6,418 bases of DNA from Candidatus Zixiibacteriota bacterium (lineage in GTDB: Bacteria > Zixibacteria > MSB-5A5 > GN15 > FEB-12). The stretch is taken from the NCBI GenBank assembly GCA_023700785.1, contig JAMPYH010000160.1:1-6418 (forward strand). The letters are read 5' to 3'. Below, in pieces: positions 1-4,651 of this stretch. Both the position numbers and the translations under genes were made by a program. Under the pieces are notes generated by a model. That model was not told the DNA's origin and ran no database searches. It saw only the letters and a program-made list of their open reading frames with translations. Position 1 is the first letter of the stretch. The number at the start of each line of letters is the position of its first letter.

Positions 1-17
1 ATCAATATTTTCAGAAC

Positions 18-32
18 GCTACAGGATGTAGC
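18..32 (+). other. small inverted repeat upstream of the short peptide gene
   Basis: GCTAC (18-22) and GTAGC (28-32) pair around a 5-base loop, AGGAT. It lies 31 bases before the start codon of the 36-residue peptide gene. The stem is only 5 bp, so it could easily be chance. No convincing promoter is visible in positions 1-50, and the peptide gene may be the tail of an operon that begins outside the window. Confidence 0.2.
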
Positions 33-50
33 CAAATAGCCTCTTTAATT

Positions 51-56
51 AAGGAG
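51..56 (+). promoter_or_regulatory. strong Shine-Dalgarno for the 36-aa peptide
   Basis: AAGGAG lies 7 bases before the ATG at 64. It is a near-ideal ribosome binding site and is the main reason for accepting the very short reading frame that follows as a real gene. Confidence 0.65.
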
Positions 57-63
57 AAGTAGT

Positions 64-174
64 ATGAACCTCGATCTCACCACCATCATCCTGTTCGCGG
101 CCGCCCTCTTGTTGGGTGTCGCGTACTTCGCTCGGCGCTCTTCGCGTCTAAAACGCCAGCGTCGCAAACTGTAG
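64..174 (+). CDS. 36-residue single-span membrane peptide, function unknown
   Basis: The frame runs from ATG at 64 to TAG at 172-174 and encodes 36 residues. Residues 1-7 are short and polar (MNLDLTT). Residues 8-22 form a hydrophobic helix (IILFAAALLLGVAYF) long enough for roughly one membrane pass. Residues 24-36 are strongly basic, with seven Arg and two Lys. This predicts an N-out, C-in single-span protein by the positive-inside rule. I do not recognise the family; small oxidase-associated subunits such as CcoQ-like peptides share this layout, but no diagnostic residue is present. It is separated from the nos genes by a terminator-like hairpin at 237-258, so it may belong to an upstream transcript. 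The strong Shine-Dalgarno and coherent helix-plus-basic-tail design support it; the small size keeps confidence moderate. Confidence 0.55.
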   Translation: MNLDLTTIILFAAALLLGVAYFARRSSRLKRQRRKL

Positions 175-236
175 TTCCGTTCGGGGTGGGTCCGGGTTTC
201 GGATCAGCCCACGGATGGTGCTCGCAGAACCGTAGA

Positions 237-267
237 GGCGGTCAGGTTTCTGGCCGCCTTCTTCATT
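237..267 (+). terminator. putative intrinsic terminator upstream of the nos locus
   Basis: GGCGGTCAG (237-245) pairs with CTGGCCGCC (250-258) around a 4-base loop, GTTT. The stem is 9 bp with one G-U pair, and A236-T259 can extend it. It is followed by the T-rich but imperfect tract TTCTTCATT (259-267). The reverse orientation has no T tract, so the + strand reading is preferred. It lies about 60 bases after the stop of the 36-residue peptide gene and would end that transcript before the nos regulator. The interrupted T tract means termination could be weak. Confidence 0.5.
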
Positions 268-367
268 GGTGATGGTACAAGCCTGCCGCATAATAAGTTA
301 GCTGATTCCGAGCCTCTCCACTTTGCCTCCTTCTCGTTAATTCGTGAGATTTTTATCAAATTGGTGC

Positions 368-396
368 TTGACTGCAACCACATTTGTCGATATATA
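368..396 (+). promoter_or_regulatory. putative sigma70-like promoter for the Rrf2 gene
   Basis: TTGACT (368-373) matches the -35 consensus at five of six positions. TATATA (391-396) lies 17 bases further on and matches the first four positions of TATAAT. TATAAG at 393-398 is an alternative -10 with a 19-base spacer. The start codon at 426 would follow a leader of roughly 20 to 25 bases. The region is locally AT-rich. If the organism uses a different sigma consensus, this assignment could be wrong. Confidence 0.45.
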
Positions 397-412
397 AGAT
401 ACAAGAGTCTTA
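395..412. promoter_or_regulatory. inverted repeat TAAGA-N8-TCTTA, candidate operator
   Basis: TAAGA (395-399) and TCTTA (408-412) form a perfect inverted repeat with an 8-base centre. It overlaps the putative -10 region and transcription start and lies 13 bases upstream of the regulator's GTG. Rrf2 proteins bind as dimers to dyad sites and often repress their own gene, so this is a natural candidate for autoregulation. The arms are short and the site does not match a published Rrf2 consensus that I can name with confidence. Confidence 0.35.
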
Positions 413-425
413 AATCTGGAACTAA

Positions 426-863
426 GTGATGCTCTTCTCAAAAGGCTGTACCTACGCGATCCGGGCTTCCCTACTGGTCACCACCAAGGAGATCAAGGAC
501 GGGCGGAAGTTCATTCCTATTCGGGAGCTCTCGGATGAGCTGGATCTGTCATTTCATTTCCTGACCAAGATCATGCAGGTGCTGACCGAAGCGAAGATCA
601 TGGAGTCGTTCCGCGGCCCGAACGGCGGCGTGGGACTGGCCCGCCCGGCGCGAGAGATCACACTGATCGATGTGATCGCGGCGGTGGACGGACTTGACCT
701 GTTCTCTGAGTGCGCCCTCGGACTTCCCGGTTGCGGCGAAAAGACCCCCTGCCCGTTGCACGCGGCATGGGCGAAGCGGCGTGAAGATCTTCATCGGATG
801 TTTGAGAAGACAACTCTCGCCGGCCTGGCAAAAGAACTCGAACTGAACGCCTTGCGGCACTGA
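426..863 (+). CDS. Rrf2-family Fe-S transcriptional regulator (NsrR/IscR-like)
   Basis: This 145-residue protein has the normal length and layout of the Rrf2 family. Residues 1-15 form the opening helix (FSKGCTYAIRA). Residues 28-57 form the winged helix-turn-helix, and residues 60-80 form the wing, with the typical RGPNGGVGLARP stretch. Three cysteines, C96, C103 and C109 (CX6CX5C), sit in the loop where NsrR and IscR bind an Fe-S cluster, and GLPGCG...CPLH around them is typical. C8 is a further possible thiol. Residues 113-145 would form the dimer helix. The likely role is sensing NO, oxygen or Fe-S status and controlling the nos genes that follow; which signal cannot be decided from sequence. 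GTG at 426 gives an N-terminus that aligns with IscR (MMLFSKG beside MRLTSKG). ATG at 429 is an equally plausible start with better spacing from GGA at 418-420. Confidence 0.9.
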   Translation: MMLFSKGCTYAIRASLLVTTKEIKDGRKFIPIRELSDELDLSFHFLTKIMQVLTEAKIMESFRGPNGGVGLARPAREITLIDVIAAVDGLDLFSECALGLPGCGEKTPCPLHAAWAKRREDLHRMFEKTTLAGLAKELELNALRH

Positions 864-991
864 AGGTAGCTATGAGAACTGGAATGCCATTTCTGCATCG
901 CCTATTTGCGGATAACACACTCCGAAATCTGCAATATGACCTAAGTCATTTATTTTCAATCCATTTTTCAGATCAGCGAGGATAGATACTC
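864..991. other. intergenic control region between the regulator and the cytochrome gene
   Basis: This 128-base gap is the longest non-coding stretch inside the nos locus. It holds a weak hairpin (AGAACTGG 875-882 with CCATTTCT 887-894, one mismatch, loop AATG), then an AT-rich segment with an FNR-like palindrome at 936-949. A GAGGAT sequence at 978-983 can serve as the ribosome site for the ATG at 992. I cannot fix a -10/-35 pair with confidence. The gap suggests that the cytochrome and nosZ have their own promoter apart from the regulator gene. Confidence 0.5.
936..949. promoter_or_regulatory. FNR/DNR-like palindrome ATGAC-N4-GTCAT
   Basis: ATGAC (936-940) and GTCAT (945-949) are perfect arms around CTAA. 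The geometry, five-base arms with a four-base centre, is that of FNR/DNR/NnrR-type CRP-superfamily sites (FNR consensus TTGAT-N4-ATCAA), and the TGA/TCA cores match. It lies 42 bases before the cytochrome ATG. Such regulators commonly switch on denitrification genes in low oxygen or in the presence of NO. The outer arm base and the C/G next to the core differ from the enterobacterial FNR consensus, so the exact regulator is uncertain. Confidence 0.5.
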
Positions 992-1513
992 ATGAATCGA
1001 TTCTATTCACTTTTGGCGCTGCTGACCCTAGTTGCTGTGGTCGGCTGTTCTTCCGCTCCGGAGACCGATGCGGAGCGCCAGGCTCGATGGGCCGCAGGAA
1101 ACCTCAATAGCTGGGAAACCGAACACGGAATCGGTCCGGTCACCGAGGATATTCAACTTGCCGCAGTCGATCCGGCGAAAGCCGCTTCGGGGCAGGACAT
1201 CTTCATCAAGAAGTGTGCTACGTGCCACTATCTCGATCATAAGAAGACCGGCCCGATGCTTCGTGATGTCACCAAGCGTCGCTCGTCGGAGTATGTGCTG
1301 AACCAGATACTCAATCCGGAGCAGATGGGAAAACTTCATCCCGATGGCCGCAAACTGGTGGCTCAGTACGCGCAGTTTATGACCATTCAGGGGATCACGC
1401 GCGAGAATGCCGACGACCTGCTGCATTTCCTCCGCTCGGAAGCGGATAAACCGGCACTTCCCGCGGAACAGCAACCGGGATTTGGCACACCGCCCCCGCC
1501 GCCAACAAATTAG
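992..1513 (+). CDS. lipoprotein mono-heme cytochrome c, likely electron donor to NosZ
   Basis: The protein has 173 residues. Residues 1-18 form a lipoprotein signal ending in a VVGC lipobox with lipidated C19. After a polar linker, a class I cytochrome c domain covers about residues 64-150, with the heme-binding CATCH motif (C75, C78, H79). The likely sixth heme ligand is a Met; M130 in QFMT is my best guess, with M112 as an alternative. The family helix near the C-terminus is NADDLLHFLRS. The tail is proline-rich and contains five consecutive prolines (167-171). The gene lies 50 bases before nosZ with no terminator between, as expected for a nos-cluster cytochrome (compare NosC of epsilonproteobacterial clusters), so it probably passes electrons from the quinol or bc1-type chain to the CuA site of NosZ. 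The role is inferred from position; the heme motif and lipobox are seen directly. Confidence 0.88.
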   Translation: MNRFYSLLALLTLVAVVGCSSAPETDAERQARWAAGNLNSWETEHGIGPVTEDIQLAAVDPAKAASGQDIFIKKCATCHYLDHKKTGPMLRDVTKRRSSEYVLNQILNPEQMGKLHPDGRKLVAQYAQFMTIQGITRENADDLLHFLRSEADKPALPAEQQPGFGTPPPPPTN

Positions 1514-1548
1514 AAACACATAAAGCTTAAGGTAACGATACGTCCCAC

Positions 1549-1555
1549 GAGGAGG
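1549..1555 (+). promoter_or_regulatory. strong Shine-Dalgarno of nosZ
   Basis: GAGGAGG lies 8 bases before the ATG at 1564 and fixes the nosZ start. A nearer ATG at 1556 overlaps this site and opens only an unrelated 99-codon frame. The site is clearly stronger than that of the downstream membrane protein gene at 3493, consistent with NosZ being made in larger amount. Confidence 0.7.
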
Positions 1556-1563
1556 ATGCAACG

Positions 1564-3477
1564 ATGCAAAAGAAACAAATCACAATCATCATCGGAGCGA
1601 TCGGTCTGCTCCTACTGCTGTTGGTCGTTGGCTGCGCCCAAAAGCAGGAAGCCGGCGGATTTGGCGACGCACCAGCCAAGGTGTATGTCGCTCCCGGCAG
1701 TTACGACGAATTCTACGCCTTTATGTCCGGCGGATTCTCCGGCCAGGTTTCCGTCTATGGCCTGCCGTCCGGCAGACTCTTCCGCGTCATCCCGGTTTTC
1801 AGCCAGGACCCGGAAAAGGGATATGGCTACTCCGAAGAGACCAAGCCGCTCATGATGACATCGCACGGATTCATACCGTGGGATGACGCCCACCATCCGC
1901 AGCTTTCCGTCACCGACGGTCAGACGGACGGTCGCTGGCTCTTCATCAACGGCAACAACACGCCGCGAATCGCGCGCATTGACCTGACCACCTTCGAGAC
2001 GGTCGAGACTATCGAGATCCCGAACTCAGGCGGCAATCATGGTTCGCCGTATCTAACGCCGAATACTGAGTATGTGGTTGCCTCGACGCGCTTCAGCGTG
2101 CCGATCCCGCAAAAGGATGTTCCGATCAGTTCCTATAAAGAGAACTTCAAAGGGACGATCTCCTACATCAAGGTCGATTCGGCCACTGGTCGCATGAACC
2201 TCGCGTTCCAGATCCTGGTGCCGGGGATCAACTACGATCTCTCACGCGCGGGGAAGGGGCCGTCGCACGGCTGGTCGTTCTTCAGTTCCTACAATTCCGA
2301 GCAGGCGAATACACAACTTGAAGTGAACGCATCGCAGAACGACAAGGACTTCATCGCCGCGGTGAACTGGAAGCTCGCCGAAGAGTTGGTGGCGCAAGGC
2401 AAGGGACAGGCCTGGCCCGCGAATTACTTCCACAATTATATGGACGCCGCCGATGTCGGCAAAAGCGAGACGATGAACAGCGTGACGATCCTCAACGCCA
2501 AAGAGCATCCGGGGCTGGTTTATTACATTCCGACGCCGAAATCGCCCCACGGCTGTGACGTTGATCCGTCCGGAGAATACATTGTCGCCGGCGGCAAACT
2601 GGCCGCGCTGATCCCCGTCCATTCCTTCAGTAAATTCAAAACCGCGATCGAGAACAAAGAGTTCGACGGTGAGTTCGACGGCATCCCGATCGTCAAATAC
2701 GAATCGGTCCTCGCCGGTGAGGTTAAAGAGCCGGGGCTCGGACCGCTGCATACCGAATTCGACGGTCAGGGGTTTGGGTACACATCGATGTTCCTGTCAT
2801 CCGAGATCGTGAAGTGGAAGCTCGGAACATGGGAAGTCGTTGATCGTATCCCGACCTATTACTCTATCGGCCACTTGATGATCCCTGGCGGCGATACCAA
2901 ACAGCCGTATGGCAAGTATGTGGTCGCGCTGAACAAGATCACCAAGGATCGCTATCTGCCGACCGGACCGGAGCTGACACAGTCCGCCCAGTTGATCGAT
3001 ATTACCGGCGACAAGATGAAGCTGTTGCTCGACTTCCCGACCATCGGCGAACCGCATTACGCGCAGGCTTGCCCGACCACGCTTATCAAAGACAAGTCGA
3101 AGCGCTGGTATCCGATCGAAGAGAATCATAACCCGTTCGCGATAAAGGCCGAAGGTGAAGCTCGCGTGGAGCGTGACGGCAAGACCGTGCATGTTTATAT
3201 GAGCACCATTCGGACCCACTTCGCGCCGGACAATATCGAGGGGATCAAGGTTGGCGACAAAGTCTATTTCCATGTCACCAATCTTGAACAGGACTGGGAT
3301 GTCCCGCATGGCTTCTCCGTCTTTGGCGCGAATAATTCGGAACTTCTGGTCATGCCGGGTCAGACCCGCACCATTCTCTGGGAGCCGAAACAGGCCGGCG
3401 TGATCCCGTTCTATTGCACTGATTTCTGCTCCGCGCTCCATCAGGAGATGCAGGGCTGGATCAGAGTCTCAAGCTGA
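1564..3477 (+). CDS. nosZ: Sec-type (clade II) nitrous oxide reductase, predicted lipoprotein
   Basis: NosZ reduces N2O to N2 outside the cytoplasmic membrane. The 637 residues match the usual family length. Residues 1-23 form a Sec lipoprotein signal (KK, a long Ile/Leu core, lipobox VVGC, C24); no twin-arginine motif is present. Residues about 40-510 form the seven-bladed propeller. All seven CuZ histidines can be placed: H110 and H111 (DAHHPQLS), H159 (NHGSP), H329 (SPHG), H396 (GPLHTEFD), H437 (IGHLM) and H498 (GEPHYA). Residues about 530-637 form the cupredoxin domain, with CuA ligands H582 (VPHGFSV), C618, C622, H626 and M629 in CTDFCSALHQEM. The Asp at position 620 in that loop, where clade I enzymes have Trp, is of the clade II type. 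A 12-bp tandem repeat encodes EFDGEFDG at residues 366-373. The cytochrome gene precedes it and the maturation genes follow. No frameshift or lost ligand is seen. Confidence 0.98.
   Translation: MQKKQITIIIGAIGLLLLLLVVGCAQKQEAGGFGDAPAKVYVAPGSYDEFYAFMSGGFSGQVSVYGLPSGRLFRVIPVFSQDPEKGYGYSEETKPLMMTSHGFIPWDDAHHPQLSVTDGQTDGRWLFINGNNTPRIARIDLTTFETVETIEIPNSGGNHGSPYLTPNTEYVVASTRFSVPIPQKDVPISSYKENFKGTISYIKVDSATGRMNLAFQILVPGINYDLSRAGKGPSHGWSFFSSYNSEQANTQLEVNASQNDKDFIAAVNWKLAEELVAQGKGQAWPANYFHNYMDAADVGKSETMNSVTILNAKEHPGLVYYIPTPKSPHGCDVDPSGEYIVAGGKLAALIPVHSFSKFKTAIENKEFDGEFDGIPIVKYESVLAGEVKEPGLGPLHTEFDGQGFGYTSMFLSSEIVKWKLGTWEVVDRIPTYYSIGHLMIPGGDTKQPYGKYVVALNKITKDRYLPTGPELTQSAQLIDITGDKMKLLLDFPTIGEPHYAQACPTTLIKDKSKRWYPIEENHNPFAIKAEGEARVERDGKTVHVYMSTIRTHFAPDNIEGIKVGDKVYFHVTNLEQDWDVPHGFSVFGANNSELLVMPGQTRTILWEPKQAGVIPFYCTDFCSALHQEMQGWIRVSS
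2659..2682 (+). repeat. 12-bp tandem duplication inside nosZ
   Basis: GAGTTCGACGGT (2659-2670) is followed at once by GAGTTCGACGGC (2671-2682), 11 of 12 bases identical. It encodes EFDG twice, in a surface-type stretch between the CuZ ligands H329 and H396. The frame is kept, so it is either a tolerated micro-duplication or simply an acidic motif that occurs twice. Confidence 0.6.
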
Positions 3478-3492
3478 TAGTGAGTAGTATTC

Positions 3493-4188
3493 GTGAAGCA
3501 TGATTCTACCAACGAAGATCCCGCCGTTCAGGCGGGATCTTCCCCCCAGCCGAACCGCACAAAGCGGACTCGTCAGCCGCGCGTGCCGCTTTCTCTCCTC
3601 TCGCGAATTGTGATCGCGGCGGCGGCGCTGATGTTGGCGTTCACCTACTTCTTCCCGCTCTGGGAGATCACTTTGGACGCGCCGCAGTATCCGGAGGGTC
3701 TGGGACTGGAGATCTGGATCAACCAGATGCAGGGGCAGAATCAGGGCGATCTGAACAAGATCAATAATTTGAATCATTATATCGGGATGAAACAGATCAA
3801 GCCGGAGTCGATCAAAGAGCTAAGCATCATGCCCTGGATCATGCGCGCCGTGATGCTGCTCGGCCTGGTGGTCGCCGCCACGGGACGCCGTTCATTCCTG
3901 CTTGTCTGGTTGCTGGTCTTCCTGCTGGTCTCTGGCGCCGGCCTGGTTGACTTCTACCTTTGGGGATACGACTACGGACATAACCTCGACACCGCGCATG
4001 CCATCATTAAGGTCCCCGGTATGAGTTATCAGCCGCCGTTGATCGGGAGCAAAAAATTGCTCAACTTCAAGGCGATCTCGCTCCCCGGTATCGGCGGGTG
4101 GGTGGCTATCGGCTCTTTTGTGATCGGCGGCCTGGTCTGGTTGATGGAGTTTAGGCGCGCGAGAAAGCAGGTGATCCGTGCGACATAA
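3493..4188 (+). CDS. four-helix membrane protein next to nosZ, NosB-like
   Basis: The 231-residue frame has four predicted membrane helices at about residues 36-57, 112-131, 134-157 and 199-219. Positive charges (RR at 132-133, RRARK at 221-225) put both termini inside. Two loops then face outward: 58-111, containing PLWEITLDAPQYPEGL and NHYIGM, and 158-198, containing H163, H169 and M177. Position just after nosZ and before nosL, plus the hydrophobic profile, fits the NosB-type protein of clade II clusters, whose biochemical role is not settled. I recognise the PLWEI/APQYPEGL and NHYIGM stretches as conserved-looking but cannot confirm the family name without a search. The His, Met and Tyr residues in the loops would suit copper handling or contact with NosZ; that is inference. 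The GTG at 3493 has only a weak ribosome site. GTG at 3583 (codon 31), just before the first helix, is an alternative that would remove a disordered 30-residue N-terminus and leave the hairpin at 3515-3541 outside the gene. Confidence 0.75.
   Translation: MKHDSTNEDPAVQAGSSPQPNRTKRTRQPRVPLSLLSRIVIAAAALMLAFTYFFPLWEITLDAPQYPEGLGLEIWINQMQGQNQGDLNKINNLNHYIGMKQIKPESIKELSIMPWIMRAVMLLGLVVAATGRRSFLLVWLLVFLLVSGAGLVDFYLWGYDYGHNLDTAHAIIKVPGMSYQPPLIGSKKLLNFKAISLPGIGGWVAIGSFVIGGLVWLMEFRRARKQVIRAT
3515..3541 (+). terminator. strong 11-bp hairpin just after nosZ, possible attenuator or mRNA end
   Basis: AAGATCCCGCC (3515-3525) pairs perfectly with GGCGGGATCTT (3531-3541) around the 5-base loop GTTCA. It starts 38 bases after the nosZ stop. 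A C-run (3543-3548) follows instead of a T tract, so it is not a textbook intrinsic terminator. With the 3493 start it lies within codons 8-17 of the membrane protein. It could protect the 3' end of nosZ mRNA, cause partial termination, or slow translation of the next gene. The pairing is seen directly; the function is inferred. Confidence 0.45.
4169..4174 (+). promoter_or_regulatory. Shine-Dalgarno supporting the GTG start of nosL
   Basis: AGGTGA, continuing as TC, matches the 3' part of the usual anti-Shine-Dalgarno complement and lies just before the GTG at 4178, inside the last codons of the membrane protein gene. It supports the GTG as the nosL start and the 11-base overlap between the two genes. 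Confidence 0.5.
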
Positions 4189-4651
4189 GATCGTGCTGTC
4201 TCTCCTTATCGTACTCTTCTTCGCACTTGGCGGTTGCTCCGCATCTGGTCCAACACCGATCATCTATGGCACCGACCTCTGCGACTACTGCGATATGACG
4301 ATCGCCGACAAGGCGTTTGGGTCGGAGCTGGTGACCAAAAAGGGAAAAGTATTCAAGTTTGATTCGATCGAATGCCTGGCCGCGGCTGAGGCGGTTGGCG
4401 ACCATGCCGCCTCCGAGATCGACTCGCGCTGGGTCACGGACTTTCATAATGCCGGTATTTTTCTGAATTCGGAAAGCGCGCTGCTCGTCGCGTCCGATCG
4501 ACAGAAGAGCCCCATGGGAGTAGGACTTGTCGCGGTCGCGGATCGATCCCGCGCTGATCAACTGATCGCCGCCAAAGGCGGTAAGCTGGTCAATTGGGAA
4601 GAGACCATGCAACTTGTTGTCGTGACGTGGAAGCTGGGGCGAGCGAGATGA
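4178..4651 (+). CDS. nosL: NosL copper chaperone lipoprotein
   Basis: NosL delivers Cu(I) for assembly of the CuZ centre of NosZ. The 157-residue product has a lipoprotein signal at residues 1-19 ending in LGGC (C20), as is usual for NosL. The mature part opens with the family's copper motif: C35 and C38 in CDYCDM, where C38-X-M40 is the Cys-X-Met pair implicated in Cu(I) binding. Further typical stretches are FKFDSIECL (60-67), WVTDFHNAGIF (85-95) and SPMG (111-114), the last matching a conserved MG element. Length is normal for the family. The GTG start overlaps the previous gene by 11 bases, and the stop overlaps the nosD start in ATGA, so it is translated within a coupled block. No defect is seen. 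Confidence 0.95.
   Translation: MRHKIVLSLLIVLFFALGGCSASGPTPIIYGTDLCDYCDMTIADKAFGSELVTKKGKVFKFDSIECLAAAEAVGDHAASEIDSRWVTDFHNAGIFLNSESALLVASDRQKSPMGVGLVAVADRSRADQLIAAKGGKLVNWEETMQLVVVTWKLGRAR

Larger units (their letters stand above)
175..425. other. gene-poor region between the short peptide and the Rrf2 regulator
   Basis: No credible gene is seen on either strand. The first half is GC-rich and holds a weak hairpin (189-194 pairing with 200-205, with one G-U pair) and then a stronger terminator-like hairpin at 237-258. The second half (about 280-425) turns AT-rich and holds the putative promoter and inverted repeat in front of the regulator gene. A 66-codon minus-strand frame at 204-404 has no family likeness and reads through the putative promoter. 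Confidence 0.6.

Noticed and set aside
204..404. 66-codon minus-strand frame in the region before the regulator
   Set aside because: No ribosome site or family likeness is visible, and it covers the putative promoter and hairpin of the + strand.
875..894. Hairpin AGAACTGG/CCATTTCT after the regulator stop, considered as its terminator
   Set aside because: The stem has a mismatch and is AT-rich, and no clear T tract follows, so it is too weak to call.
1028..1561. 177-codon minus-strand frame opposite the cytochrome gene
   Set aside because: The + strand encodes a clear lipobox and CATCH heme motif; the antisense product is Arg- and Cys-scattered with no family likeness.
1556..1855. 99-codon + strand frame overlapping the nosZ start
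   Set aside because: Its ATG lies on the nosZ ribosome site, and its Ser/Arg-rich product is an out-of-frame reading of nosZ.
2797..3441. 214-codon open frame on the minus strand inside nosZ
   Set aside because: It lies wholly opposite an intact nosZ with every copper ligand in place, has no recognisable domain, and long antisense frames are expected in codon-biased GC-rich genes.
4549..4569. Dense GATC sequences in nosL, considered as an origin or methylation cluster
   Set aside because: They fall in coding sequence rich in Asp and Ile codons, and GATC is frequent throughout the window, so no special clustering can be claimed.
4594..4647. Longer NosD start at the in-frame ATG 4594
   Set aside because: It would add 18 polar residues before the signal peptide and overlap nosL by 58 bases; ATG 4648 gives a normal Sec signal and an ATGA overlap.
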